From: Microbacterium mitrae
Lineage (GTDB): Bacteria > Actinomycetota > Actinomycetes > Actinomycetales > Microbacteriaceae
Reading direction: 5' to 3'
DNA: 64,000 bases
Assembly (NCBI RefSeq): GCF_008017445.1
Contig: NZ_VRSW01000001.1
Coordinates: forward strand, 496,001 to 560,000
Part shown: piece by piece, positions 40,144 to 49,250 of the stretch
Numbering within the stretch: position 1 is the stretch's first letter
Layout: every line of letters starts with the position of its first letter
Notes under the pieces: generated by a model
The model's input: the letters and a program-made list of their open reading frames with translations, nothing else
Databases searched by the model: none
Told to the model about the DNA's origin: nothing
Program-made: the position numbers and the translations under genes

Positions 40144-42582
40144 GTGAAACCCGCCGAGGGCTACCCTCATCATGTGAGCCCGGGTGATCAGACCGTACGT
40201 GTGGATGGCCGCCGTGTGCGTCTGACCAACCTCGACAAGGTGCTGTACCCCGAATCCGGAACCACCAAGGGCGAAGTACTCAACTACTACTCGCTGGTAG
40301 CTGATCGCCTGGTTCCGCACGTCACCGGTCGCCCCGTCACCCGCAAACGGTGGGTGAATGGCGTCGGAACCACGGCGGCGCCCGAAGAGCCGTTCTTTAC
40401 CAAACAGCTGGAGCCGGGAGCCCCCACGTGGATTCCCACCCGCGGCATTGACCATTCCAAGGGCGAAAAGGCCTACCCGCTCATCAACGATCGGGCGACC
40501 CTCATCGCGCTCGCTCAGATGGCGAGCCTGGAGTTTCACGTTCCGCAGTGGCGGTTTGCGTCTGATGGTTCGCGCGCGAACCCCGACCGTCTCGTGCTTG
40601 ACCTCGACCCCGGGCCCGGCGTCGGCCTCGCCGAATGCGCGATCGTGGCGAATATTGCCCGCGAGATTCTCGGCGGCATGGGGCTAGAGCTGTACCCCGT
40701 CACCAGCGGCAGCAAGGGCCTTCACCTTTACGCTCCCCTTACCGGCAACCAGACCAGCGACGAAATCTCCGCGCTCGCACACGCCCTTGCGCAGGCCATC
40801 GAGGCTGACAACCGCGACCTCGTGGTGAGCACAATGGCCAAGGCCAGCCGCGACGGCAAGGTGTTTCTCGACTGGAGTCAGAACAGCGCCTCCAAGACCA
40901 CGATCGCACCATATTCCCTCCGCGGCACATTGCTCCCGTTCGTGGCCGCGCCGCGAACCTGGAACGAACTGAGTGACCCGTCGCTGAAGCAACTAACCCT
41001 CGACGAGGTGCTCGAACGTCTGGGGCAGCCCGATCCGCTCGCGGCCCTTGACCCACCGCCCGACCGACTCGCCACCTACCGCGCGCTACGCAACCGCGGG
41101 CAGACCCCGGAGCCGCTGCCCGATGGTTCCGTCTCGGCGCCCGCCGAGGGCACCCGTTTCGTCATCCACGAGCACCACGCAACCCGCCTGCACTGGGACT
41201 TGCGGCTCGAACGTCACGGCGTGCTCACGAGTTGGGCCGTGCCCAAGGGGCTACCCGCCGACCCACAAACCAATGTGCTCGCGATTCAAACAGAAGACCA
41301 CCCCATCGAATACGCCGCGTTCGAGGGAACCATTCCGCGCGGGCAATATGGCGCCGGCCGCATGTGGATTTGGGATTCGGGCACCTATGAGACCGAGAAG
41401 TGGCGCGATGACGAGGTGATCGTCACCCTGCATTCCGATCACGGCGGGCCGGTTGCCACCTCCCGCATCGTGCTGGTGCGCACCGGCGGCGAGGGCGAAA
41501 AAGCCACCTGGCTGCTGCACCGCGCCAAAACCATGGCGGATGGCACGCCCCAACCCGCCACCACACCGGTCAGCAAGCGCCGCGTCGAGATCGACCCTGC
41601 CGCAGCGCCCGTGATTCCGCGCCCCATGCTGGCGGTGAACGGAACCGAGGGGCTGGCCGCAGCGCTCGTGCGCCGCAGCAAGACGGAACCGTGGGTTGAG
41701 TTCAAGTGGGACGGCGTGCGTGCGCTCGGCGTGTGGCAAAACGACCGGCTGCGGCTCTACGCCCGCAGCGGCACCGACATCACCGATCGCTACCCCGAAC
41801 TCACCGCGCGCGGCGCCGTCGTGTTTGCGTCATCGCGCGCCGTGGTCGATGGTGAAATCGTCGCGCTCGATGAAAACAATCGGCCCAGCTTTTCGCTTCT
41901 GCAAAACCGCATGCATCTCACCTCCGCCACCGAAATTGCGCATGAACAGCGCCGCACACCGGTGCAATACCTGCTGTTTGATGCCCTCAACGACGAGGGC
42001 GATCTCACCACCGCTCCCCTGCACGAACGCCGCGCACACCTCGAGGCGCTTGCCACAGGTTCCGGCGACAGCCTGCAGGTTCCGCCCGTTTTTACCGACG
42101 TTGCCGCCGCCATCGCAACCGCGCGCAAACTGGCGCTGGAGGGCGTGATGGTGAAAGATCCGCGCTCCATCTACCGCGAGGGGCAACGCTCTGACGACTG
42201 GTTGAAGCTCAAGCTGACCCATACTCAAGACGTCGTGGTGGGAGGTTTGCGCCCGGGCAAGGGGTCGCGAAGTGGAACCATCGGCTCCCTTCTCGTTGGC
42301 GTGCAGACGCCCGCCGGATTGCACTACGCGGGCCGGGTCGGCACGGGCCTCTCGGAGCGTCAGTTGCGGCGCCTGCTCGACACACTCGCGCCACTCGTGA
42401 CCGACGAGAATCCGTTTGTCGATGTTCCGACCGCCGACACCCGCGACGCGATTTGGCTACGCCCGGAACGCGTCGCCGAGGTTGAGTTTGCCGAGTGGAG
42501 CCCGAGCGCGCATCTTCGCCACGCGCGCTGGCGCGGCCTACGCGACGACCGCAACCCCGCCGACATCACTCGCGAAACCTAA
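40144..42582 (+). CDS. ligD: Multifunctional ATP-dependent DNA ligase LigD (polymerase, phosphoesterase, ligase)
   Basis: An 812-residue NHEJ enzyme in the mycobacterial order. Polymerase/primase domain: LTNLDKVLYPESGTTKGEVLNYY, RLVLDLDPGPGVG with the metal Asp pair, SGSKGLHLYAPL. 3'-phosphoesterase: FVIHEHHATRLHWDLRLE and GTIPRGQYGAGRMWIWDSG (about residues 340-420). Ligase: adenylated Lys in WVEFKWDGVRA (about 520), DGEIVALDENNRPSFSLLQ, VMVKDPRSIYREGQRSDDWLKLK, and an OB-fold tail. The GTG start lies close to the divergent ku start. All active-site segments appear intact. Confidence 0.95.
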   Translation: MKPAEGYPHHVSPGDQTVRVDGRRVRLTNLDKVLYPESGTTKGEVLNYYSLVADRLVPHVTGRPVTRKRWVNGVGTTAAPEEPFFTKQLEPGAPTWIPTRGIDHSKGEKAYPLINDRATLIALAQMASLEFHVPQWRFASDGSRANPDRLVLDLDPGPGVGLAECAIVANIAREILGGMGLELYPVTSGSKGLHLYAPLTGNQTSDEISALAHALAQAIEADNRDLVVSTMAKASRDGKVFLDWSQNSASKTTIAPYSLRGTLLPFVAAPRTWNELSDPSLKQLTLDEVLERLGQPDPLAALDPPPDRLATYRALRNRGQTPEPLPDGSVSAPAEGTRFVIHEHHATRLHWDLRLERHGVLTSWAVPKGLPADPQTNVLAIQTEDHPIEYAAFEGTIPRGQYGAGRMWIWDSGTYETEKWRDDEVIVTLHSDHGGPVATSRIVLVRTGGEGEKATWLLHRAKTMADGTPQPATTPVSKRRVEIDPAAAPVIPRPMLAVNGTEGLAAALVRRSKTEPWVEFKWDGVRALGVWQNDRLRLYARSGTDITDRYPELTARGAVVFASSRAVVDGEIVALDENNRPSFSLLQNRMHLTSATEIAHEQRRTPVQYLLFDALNDEGDLTTAPLHERRAHLEALATGSGDSLQVPPVFTDVAAAIATARKLALEGVMVKDPRSIYREGQRSDDWLKLKLTHTQDVVVGGLRPGKGSRSGTIGSLLVGVQTPAGLHYAGRVGTGLSERQLRRLLDTLAPLVTDENPFVDVPTADTRDAIWLRPERVAEVEFAEWSPSAHLRHARWRGLRDDRNPADITRET

Positions 42583-42603
42583 CCCGCTCCCACCCTTCTC
42601 CCC

Positions 42604-42674
42604 CGCGAAACACATTCTGGTCGGCGAAACCCCACCGGGCCGCATGTTTCTCGCCGACCAGAATGTGTTTCGCG
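42604..42674. repeat. Dispersed palindromic element, copy 1
   Basis: Perfect 24-bp inverted arms (CGCGAAACACATTCTGGTCG + GCGA and its complement) enclose a 23-base loop beginning AACCCCACC and ending GCATGTTTC. It lies between the convergent ends of ligD and a CDF transporter gene. There is no T-run. A close relative is found at 63251-63319, so it is a repeated unit rather than a gene-specific terminator. Confidence 0.92.
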
Positions 42675-42695
42675 CACGGGGGTGGGGGCGAGGGG

Positions 42696-43613
42696 TCAGC
42701 GGTGCAGAGTGTCGGCGTCTTCGCCGTGGCCGGCGGGCTCGAGCTGAAATGTGGAGTGTTCGACGTCAAAATGCTGGGCAAGGCATGACTGCAGCCGGCT
42801 GAGCAGCGCGGCCGACTCGCCCCGGGTGATGAGCTCGGCGTCAACAACAACGTGGGCGGTAAACACCGGCGCGCCGCGCGTGAGCTGCCAAATGTGTACG
42901 TCATGCACGGCCCGCACGCCGTCGTACGAGAGCAGGTGCTCGCGAATCTGCGTTGCACTCATCCCCTTCGGAGCTCCCTCAAACAGCACGGCGGTCACCT
43001 CTCGCAGCAGCACGAAGGCACGGGGAACAATCATCACGGCAATAAACAGCGACGCAATCGCGTCGGCTGGCATAAAGCCCGTCGTGACAATGATGATCGC
43101 GGCGATAATCACGCCGACCGAGCCGATCAGGTCTCCCATGACCTCGAGATACGCGCCGCGCACGTTGATGGAACCACGCTGCGCGCGCGAAAGAAGCCAC
43201 ATTGATACGCCGTTCGCCACGGCGCCAACCGCCGCCACAATCAGCATCAGCGTGCCAGCAACCTCCGTCTCAGCCGGCTCGATCAGGCGGCGCACGCCCT
43301 CGACTCCCACCCAAATCGCGAGCGCCGACAACAGCACACCGTTGATCAGGGCGCCCAGCACCTCGGCACGCTGGTAGCCAAACGTGCGGCGATCATCGGC
43401 GGGGCGTTGCGCCACCACACTCGCAATCAGTGCGATCACCAGCGCACTGGTGTCGGCAAACATGTGCGCGGCATCGGCGAGCAGGGCGAGCGATCCCGAC
43501 AGGATCGCACCGATGATCTGCACCACCATGATGGTCGCCGTGATCGCCAACGACAGCGCGAGCAGTCGTTTGTTGCTGGCGCCGCGAATTCCGGCCGATG
43601 CGTGATCGTGCAT
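42696..43613 (-). CDS. Cation diffusion facilitator (CzcD-type Zn2+/divalent metal exporter)
   Basis: A 305-residue CDF protein with six spans. The metal site of span 2 reads LADAAHMFAD (HxxxD), and span 5 has EVMGDLIGSVG with Asp in the matching position. The C-terminal cytoplasmic domain (VRAVHDVHIWQLTRGAPVFTAHVVV) is the dimerisation and metal-sensing fold. It exports zinc or related ions by proton exchange. The His-rich N terminus is very short (MHDHASAG). Confidence 0.93.
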   Translation of the reverse strand: MHDHASAGIRGASNKRLLALSLAITATIMVVQIIGAILSGSLALLADAAHMFADTSALVIALIASVVAQRPADDRRTFGYQRAEVLGALINGVLLSALAIWVGVEGVRRLIEPAETEVAGTLMLIVAAVGAVANGVSMWLLSRAQRGSINVRGAYLEVMGDLIGSVGVIIAAIIIVTTGFMPADAIASLFIAVMIVPRAFVLLREVTAVLFEGAPKGMSATQIREHLLSYDGVRAVHDVHIWQLTRGAPVFTAHVVVDAELITRGESAALLSRLQSCLAQHFDVEHSTFQLEPAGHGEDADTLHR

Positions 43614-43703
43614 GCTTAAAGCGTGACACGTTCTGCGCGGGGCGGAACCAAATCCCGCTAGTCGGGAATGATTGCGATTCTCAGTATCGCCGCAGAGATG
43701 CGC

Positions 43704-44303
43704 TCAGATGCGAGAAAGCAGCGGAACCAGGTTGACGAAGGCGCGAGCGCGGTGCGACTGCGCGTTCTTCTCCTCCGCCGAGAGCTCCGCGGCCGCGAGC
43801 GTTCCGGGCTGACCATTCACGTCGGGCACGAAAACCGGGTCGTACCCGAAGCCGTTCTCGCCCCGTTCTTCGGTTGCCAGTGCGCCGTGCCAGACACCCT
43901 CCACGGTGAACTCCTCACCCGTCGGCAGCACCAGCGCGATGGTGGAGCGGAACTGCGCGCGGCGATGCTCGGGCTTCACAACGTCAGAGAGCTGATCAAG
44001 CAGCAATCGACGGTTGGCGATGGCATCTTTGGCATGACCTGCCCAGTACGCGGAGAAGATTCCGGGGGCGCCGCCGAGCACGTCAACGCTCATGCCCGAG
44101 TCGTCCGCGAACGCGGCAAGCCCGGTGTGGGCAGCCGCCGCGCGCGCCTTGATCAGCGCATTCTCGGCAAACGTCACACCGTCTTCCACCGGCTCGGGGC
44201 CGTTGTAGCCGACGACCTCAAGGTCTGGGCGGTGCGCCGCAACGATCGCGGCGAACTCCTCAACCTTGTGCGGGTTGTGGGTGGCCAGTACGACGCGGCT
44301 CAT
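43704..44303 (-). CDS. rdgB: XTP/dITP diphosphatase (non-canonical purine NTP pyrophosphatase)
   Basis: A 199-residue Ham1/RdgB enzyme that removes dITP, XTP and related nucleotides. Motifs: [14 protein letters not shown] at the N terminus, [55 protein letters not shown] and [14 protein letters not shown]. The ATG overlaps the rph stop (ATGA). The murI-rph-rdgB order is the conserved actinobacterial arrangement. Confidence 0.96.
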   Translation of the reverse strand: MSRVVLATHNPHKVEEFAAIVAAHRPDLEVVGYNGPEPVEDGVTFAENALIKARAAAAHTGLAAFADDSGMSVDVLGGAPGIFSAYWAGHAKDAIANRRLLLDQLSDVVKPEHRRAQFRSTIALVLPTGEEFTVEGVWHGALATEERGENGFGYDPVFVPDVNGQPGTLAAAELSAEEKNAQSHRARAFVNLVPLLSRI

Positions 44304-45031
44304 GCCAGCGTCTCGGCCTGCTTGTCACGCAGCGTGGCGCAGCCGGCAACGCCCAGGTCGAGCAGGCGGTCAAGTTCGCGCTTGTCAAACGGTGCGCCCT
44401 CAGCCGTACCCTGCACCTCAACGAACAGGCCGCGGCCGGTCACCACGACGTTCATGTCGGTTTCGGCGCGAACGTCTTCGACGTAGGCGAGGTCAAGCAT
44501 CGGCTCACCGTCAATGATGCCAACCGAAACGGCCGCGACCGAGTCAAACAGCACCGTCGACTTCTTCGCGATGAAGCCCTTTTCGCGACCCCACTCGATC
44601 GCATCGGCCAGCGCCACGTACGCTCCCGTGATCGCCGCAGTTCTGGTTCCGCCATCGGCCTGCAAAACGTCGCAGTCGATGACGATCGTGTTCTCGCCCA
44701 GCGCCTTCGTGTCGATCACGGCACGCAGGGCGCGGCCGATCAGACGTGAAATCTCGTGCGTGCGGCCACCAATCTTGCCCTTGACGGCCTCACGGTCGTT
44801 GCGGGTGTTGGTAGCGCGCGGCAGCATCGCGTATTCGGCCGTCACCCATCCCTTGCCCTTGCCGACGAGCCAACGCGGCACACCGTTGGTGAATGACGCG
44901 GTGCACAGCACCTTGGTTCCGCCGAAGCTCACCAGCACGGAGCCTTCGGCATGCGCGCTCCAGCCGCGCTCGATGGTGACTTCGCGAAGCTGGTCAGTGG
45001 CGCGCCCATCGGCGCGAACGATGTCAGACAT
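44300..45031 (-). CDS. rph: Ribonuclease PH
   Basis: A 243-residue phosphorolytic 3'-5' exoribonuclease for tRNA 3'-end processing. Typical sequence: [101 protein letters not shown], and [21 protein letters not shown]. The ATG lies inside the end of murI. Upstream in-frame sequence belongs to murI in another frame. Confidence 0.97.
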   Translation of the reverse strand: MSDIVRADGRATDQLREVTIERGWSAHAEGSVLVSFGGTKVLCTASFTNGVPRWLVGKGKGWVTAEYAMLPRATNTRNDREAVKGKIGGRTHEISRLIGRALRAVIDTKALGENTIVIDCDVLQADGGTRTAAITGAYVALADAIEWGREKGFIAKKSTVLFDSVAAVSVGIIDGEPMLDLAYVEDVRAETDMNVVVTGRGLFVEVQGTAEGAPFDKRELDRLLDLGVAGCATLRDKQAETLA

Positions 45032-45899
45032 GAGAAACTTTCGGGTCGGTGGCTGGGGTCGTAACTGATGCCGGGGCGGCGGGTGCAACGGTCGAGATCG
45101 CGCCGGTCTGCACGAGCTTGACGTCGTTGACGCCCGGGCCCATGAGGCGATGCGCGAGCGCAAGAAATTCGTCGGCCGAGGTTCCGGTGGCTTCGTACGA
45201 GCGAGTCGGAACCACGTGCGGGCTGGCGAGAAGGTCACGAGACACCAGCTGGCGGTACACGTCGTTTGCCGTTTCAACGTCGCTGGAGACCAACGAAACG
45301 TTCGGGCCCATCACGTAGCTGATCGCACCCTTGAGAAACGGATAGTGGGTGCAACCCAGCACGAGGGTGTCGATATCGGCATGGCGAAGCGGCGCCAAAT
45401 ACTCCTCGGCAACGGCGAGCAACTCGGGCGAATGGGTGATACCTGCCTCGACAAACTCCACAAACCGCGGGCACGCCTGCGCATGAATGGTGAGGTTGAC
45501 GTTGACGCCCAGCATGTCTTGATAAACGCCAGAGGAGATGGTTCCGGCGGTGCCAATCACCCCGATGCGCCCATTGCGCGTCGTCGACATCGCCGTGCGT
45601 ACGGCCGGGCCGATCACCTCGATAACCGGAACCTCGTAGCGCTCGCGTGCGTCGGCAAGCACGGCGGCGGATGCGGTGTTACACGCGATCACGAGCATCT
45701 TGACGCCTTGATCAACGAGTGCGTCCAGGATTTCTAGCGAGTAGCGGCGCACATCGGCGATGGGCTTGGGCCCGTACGGGGTACGCGCGGTGTCACCGAT
45801 GTAGATGAGGGATTCGCCGGGAAGCTGGTCACCGACGGCTCGCGCCACCGTGAGACCGCCCACCCCGGAGTCGAAAATTCCGATCGGCGCGTCATTCAT
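45024..45899 (-). CDS. murI: Glutamate racemase
   Basis: A 291-residue cofactor-independent racemase making D-glutamate for peptidoglycan. Two catalytic Cys segments are visible: [12 protein letters not shown] (about residue 75) and [11 protein letters not shown] (about 190). N-terminal [16 protein letters not shown] binds substrate through Asp and Ser. The C terminus has an Ala/Pro/Thr tail. It overlaps rph by eight bases. Confidence 0.97.
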   Translation of the reverse strand: MNDAPIGIFDSGVGGLTVARAVGDQLPGESLIYIGDTARTPYGPKPIADVRRYSLEILDALVDQGVKMLVIACNTASAAVLADARERYEVPVIEVIGPAVRTAMSTTRNGRIGVIGTAGTISSGVYQDMLGVNVNLTIHAQACPRFVEFVEAGITHSPELLAVAEEYLAPLRHADIDTLVLGCTHYPFLKGAISYVMGPNVSLVSSDVETANDVYRQLVSRDLLASPHVVPTRSYEATGTSADEFLALAHRLMGPGVNDVKLVQTGAISTVAPAAPASVTTPATDPKVSHV

Positions 45900-45971
45900 G
45901 ATGACTCCAGCCTACGCGGCTTTGCCTCACGTGCCCGCGGCTACGGGCGAGATATCGGTAGAGTTTCGGTC

Positions 45972-47300
45972 ATGAACGCATCGACTGCGCTGTACACCGA
46001 CCGCTATGAATACACCATGCTCGATGGAGCATTGCGAGACGGAACCGCAGAGCGCTCGTGTGTGTTTGAGCTGTTTTCGCGTCGATTGTCTGGCGGCCGT
46101 CGCTTTGGCGTGGTCGCAGGTACCGGGCGCCTGATCTCGCTGCTGCGCAACTTCCGGTTTGATGAGGCGGAGTTGCGCCTTCTGAAAGATCACAGGGTGG
46201 TGAGTGATGAGACCCTCACCTTTCTCGAGAACTATCGCTTCACCGGCCGCATCAGCGGGTACCGCGAAGGCGAGTTGTACTTTCCGGGCTCCCCCATTTT
46301 GACCATCGAGAGCACATTCGCTGAGGCCGTCATCTTGGAAACTCTCGCGTTGAGCGTGTTGAACCACGATTCGGCCGTCGCGACGGCCGCGGCGCGCATG
46401 TCGATCGCCGCAGGCGACCGCCCGCTCGCCGAGATGGGAGCCAGGCGCGCACAGGAAGAAGCGGCCGTTGCCGCCTCGCGCGCCGCCTATATCGTCGGTT
46501 TCGGCGCCACCAGCAACCTGGAGGCGCAGCGCCGCTGGGGAATTCCCACGATGGGAACAGCCGCCCATGCGTGGACGCTGCTGCATGACTCCGAAGAAGA
46601 CGCTTTCCGCTCCCAGATCGCCAACAACGGCGTCGACACCACTCTCCTCGTTGACACGTACGACATCACCACCGGAGTTCAGACCGCCATCCGTGTCGCC
46701 GGAACCAATTTGGGCGGGGTTCGGCTCGACTCCGGCGACCTGCCAACGGTCGCCCAGGCCACCCGGGAACAGCTGGACAGTCTTGGCGCCGTCAACACGA
46801 AGATCACGGTGACCAGCGACCTCGACGAGTACGCGATCGCCGCCCTCGCCGCCTCCCCCGTCGATGCGTACGGTGTCGGCACCTCCGTTGTCACTGGTTC
46901 CGGCTACCCGACGGCAAGCATGGTGTACAAGCTGGTGGCGCGCCAGGGCACCGATGGCGGCTGGGTGGGTGTTGCCAAGGCATCGCAAGACAAGTCATCG
47001 ATGGGTGGCCGCAAGGCGGCGTTTCGCACCCTGGAATACGGCAAAGCCACGAGCGAACTGGTCATCGTTTCTGATGGCTTCGAGCAGGTCGCAACGGCCG
47101 CCGCCGTGCCCGATGCGCGTGCGCTGCAGGTGACATTTGCCGAGGGCGGCGACTTCGACTCGCAGTATGAGGGGCCCGCTGGCGTTGAATTGGCTCGCGC
47201 GCACCACGCTCGCGTGCGCGAGGAGCTTCCCGTTCGCGGTCTTGCGCTCAGCAAGAGCGATCCGGCAATTCCGACCGTCTATCGCGACGCCGAAGATTAG
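45972..47300 (+). CDS. pncB: Nicotinate phosphoribosyltransferase
   Basis: A 442-residue NAPRTase that salvages nicotinate to nicotinate mononucleotide for NAD. Motifs: TALYTDRYEYTMLDGALRDG, SVLNHDSAVATAAARM, FGATSNLEAQRRWGIPTMGTAAHAW with the phosphoribosyl-accepting His region, and GVRLDSGDLPTVAQATR. The ATG has no ribosome site and TAGAGT lies nine bases upstream, consistent with a leaderless mRNA. It is divergent from murI. Confidence 0.95.
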   Translation: MNASTALYTDRYEYTMLDGALRDGTAERSCVFELFSRRLSGGRRFGVVAGTGRLISLLRNFRFDEAELRLLKDHRVVSDETLTFLENYRFTGRISGYREGELYFPGSPILTIESTFAEAVILETLALSVLNHDSAVATAAARMSIAAGDRPLAEMGARRAQEEAAVAASRAAYIVGFGATSNLEAQRRWGIPTMGTAAHAWTLLHDSEEDAFRSQIANNGVDTTLLVDTYDITTGVQTAIRVAGTNLGGVRLDSGDLPTVAQATREQLDSLGAVNTKITVTSDLDEYAIAALAASPVDAYGVGTSVVTGSGYPTASMVYKLVARQGTDGGWVGVAKASQDKSSMGGRKAAFRTLEYGKATSELVIVSDGFEQVATAAAVPDARALQVTFAEGGDFDSQYEGPAGVELARAHHARVREELPVRGLALSKSDPAIPTVYRDAED

Positions 47301-47309
47301 CGAGCGACC

Positions 47310-47360
47310 AACAGAAAAGCCGAAGGGCGGCGCCTAAATTGGCCCGCCCTTCGGCTTTTC
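47310..47360. terminator. Bidirectional terminator between pncB and the DUF3039 gene
   Basis: Stem AAAAGCCGAAGGGCGG / CCGCCCTTCGGCTTTT around a loop of about 13 bases gives U-runs on both strands. It separates the convergent ends of pncB and the DUF3039 gene. Confidence 0.88.
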
Positions 47361-47396
47361 GCGCTTATCGCGCTTATCGCGCTTATCGCGCTTATC
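47361..47396. repeat. Four perfect 9-bp tandem repeats (GCGCTTATC) at the end of the DUF3039 gene
   Basis: GCGCTTATC is repeated four times with no mismatch. The last unit contains the stop codon of the minus-strand gene. On that strand the repeat reads GATAAGCGC, so each unit also supplies TAA in one frame. Confidence 0.92.
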
Positions 47397-47655
47397 GCAG
47401 CGATTCGTAAATCTCTTTGCACTGCGGACACACCGGAAACTTCTCAGGGTCACGCCCCGGAGTCCACTTCTTGCCGCACAGCGCACGCACCGGCTTGCCG
47501 GTCATCGCCGACTCCAGAATCTTCTCCTTTTGCACGTAGTGCGAGAAGCGTTCGTGATCGCCCGGCTCAATCGTTTCTTCTTTCAGCAGCTCTTCGAGCT
47601 CACGGTCAAGAAGCGCGGTGCCACCGGTATCGGGAGAATCTAAGGGCGTGCTCAT
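47392..47655 (-). CDS. DUF3039 protein, small putative zinc-binding protein
   Basis: An 87-residue actinobacterial DUF3039 protein: acidic N terminus (DRELEELLKEETIEPGDHERFSHYVQKEKI), then VRALCGKKWTPGRDPEKFPVCPQCKEIYESL with three Cys (CGKKW, CPQC) and a His as candidate zinc ligands. No function has been assigned to this family as far as I know. The stop codon lies in a 9-bp repeat array. Confidence 0.92.
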   Translation of the reverse strand: MSTPLDSPDTGGTALLDRELEELLKEETIEPGDHERFSHYVQKEKILESAMTGKPVRALCGKKWTPGRDPEKFPVCPQCKEIYESLR

Positions 47656-47693
47656 GGAGTCGATTCTAAACCGTGCTGAGCCTCGTGGCTCGA

Positions 47694-49250
47694 TTAGCTG
47701 GTTTCTGCGAACTCCATGATCTGCATGCCGCGACGGTCAAAGAGAATCGCCCCGATCGCCAAGCCGGCGCCGAAAACCAGCGTGCCAACGCCAATTCCCA
47801 TCCACATCGCCGCATTCGCCTTGGTGATGTCGTCGGTCAGGGCCGTCACGGCGAGCATGATGCTCGGAATGCTGCACACGATTGCGCCGAGCAACACCAG
47901 CGTCTGCGCCCCAATGCCAGAACCCGTGCGTTGCGGCTGCTGGAAGGGGCTGTCGCCCGGGCGCGACACGGCGTACGGCGCCGCGACGCTGGAGATGGAC
48001 GAGAGACCAAGTCCGGCGAGGAAGAGATTGGCAGAAACCCCGACGAGGGCAGGCGCAAAGGCCCACCGCCCGTAAAACGCAATCGACACCGGAATGGCAA
48101 TCGCGAGAATCGGAACGGCCACCACGATGATGGGCACCAGACGACCCAGGCGATCCGCGAGTCCGCGTACTCCCGAAACCACGTGCATCCACACGGCGGT
48201 GGAATCGTAAGCGACATCGTTGTGGGCAATCCAGCCGAAGAAAAGCGCCATGATCGGCACCGGCAACAACAACACGATGCCCAGTGGCACGCCGGCGATC
48301 AGCAGCGGCAGCGAGGCGGCAACGGCGGCAATCGGAACCACGACCATGTTGGCGACATAGCGGCGGTCGCGGAACCAATAGATCATGCTTCGCGCGGCGA
48401 CGACGCCAGTCTGGGTGCGCGGGAAGACCGAGAACCAACCCATTCCTGCGCGCTCGCGCACGCTCACCGGCTTGTCGACGGTTCGCATCGCGTAGCCGAC
48501 GGCGACATCCCACACGAAAGCACAGAGTGCGAGGGTGACGATAGCGATCACAATGCACAGGGCGGTCAACGAGCTGTCACTGGCGACCGCAAACGGCACC
48601 GCCCACACCGCGCCAAATGGCGTGATACTGGCGATCTCAGCGGCTTCGGCGAACGCCGGCGGCACCTCACCACCCCAATCCAGTGACGCCAGAAAGATGG
48701 CGGCCGGAACCACGATAACCAGCGCGAGAAGCACGAAGATTCTGCTGAGCTCCCGCGACCGGTGCGAGCGCCACAGCGCCCCCAGCAACATGCTGGTGCG
48801 CGCCATAAAGACGAAGGTGACAACCCCGCCGATCGCGCAGATCGCCGCGACGAAGGGCGGCGCTCCGGCGGCGATGCCGTTACCAGCAACGACGATGGCG
48901 ATCGCGATCAGAATCGCGATCGGGATGGAGATGAACGAGGCGAGCATCGTCGACCAGGCAACGGCGCGCGGCGACGTGCCGAATACCGAGAACGAGCGAG
49001 GGCTGAGCTGATCGTCAATGCCGCCCATCGCGGGTGCGAGCGAGGCTCCGATGAGGAGCACCGATCCGCCGACCACAATGATCGCGGGCGACAGCGCGGT
49101 TCCGCGCACGGCGAGCAGACCAACGATCGCCGCCCCTGCCGCGACGACGAGCACGGCAATAGCCAACACCAGTCGAACGACCGTGCGGCGCGGGCCACGG
49201 AGCCCGCCGATCAGCAGGGCCAGTCTCAGGCGGAGTACGTGTGCAACCAC
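47694..49250 (-). CDS. ABC exporter membrane protein
   Basis: A 518-residue polytopic protein with about fourteen hydrophobic segments and a basic cytoplasmic region around residues 255-280 (AMRTVDKPVSVRERAGMGWFSVFPRTQTGVVAARSMIYWFRDRR). The GTG start overlaps the ATPase gene end by 25 bases and gives VVAHVLRLRLALLIGGLRG. Coupling to the ATPase gene makes it the permease of that transporter. It resembles large one-piece ABC-2 type permeases of actinobacteria. Cargo unknown. Confidence 0.78.
   Translation of the reverse strand: MVAHVLRLRLALLIGGLRGPRRTVVRLVLAIAVLVVAAGAAIVGLLAVRGTALSPAIIVVGGSVLLIGASLAPAMGGIDDQLSPRSFSVFGTSPRAVAWSTMLASFISIPIAILIAIAIVVAGNGIAAGAPPFVAAICAIGGVVTFVFMARTSMLLGALWRSHRSRELSRIFVLLALVIVVPAAIFLASLDWGGEVPPAFAEAAEIASITPFGAVWAVPFAVASDSSLTALCIVIAIVTLALCAFVWDVAVGYAMRTVDKPVSVRERAGMGWFSVFPRTQTGVVAARSMIYWFRDRRYVANMVVVPIAAVAASLPLLIAGVPLGIVLLLPVPIMALFFGWIAHNDVAYDSTAVWMHVVSGVRGLADRLGRLVPIIVVAVPILAIAIPVSIAFYGRWAFAPALVGVSANLFLAGLGLSSISSVAAPYAVSRPGDSPFQQPQRTGSGIGAQTLVLLGAIVCSIPSIMLAVTALTDDITKANAAMWMGIGVGTLVFGAGLAIGAILFDRRGMQIMEFAETS

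Noticed and set aside
42604..42674. Palindrome as an ordinary bidirectional terminator of ligD and the CDF gene
   Set aside because: No T-run on either side, and a homologous copy exists after a tRNA that already has its own strong terminator.
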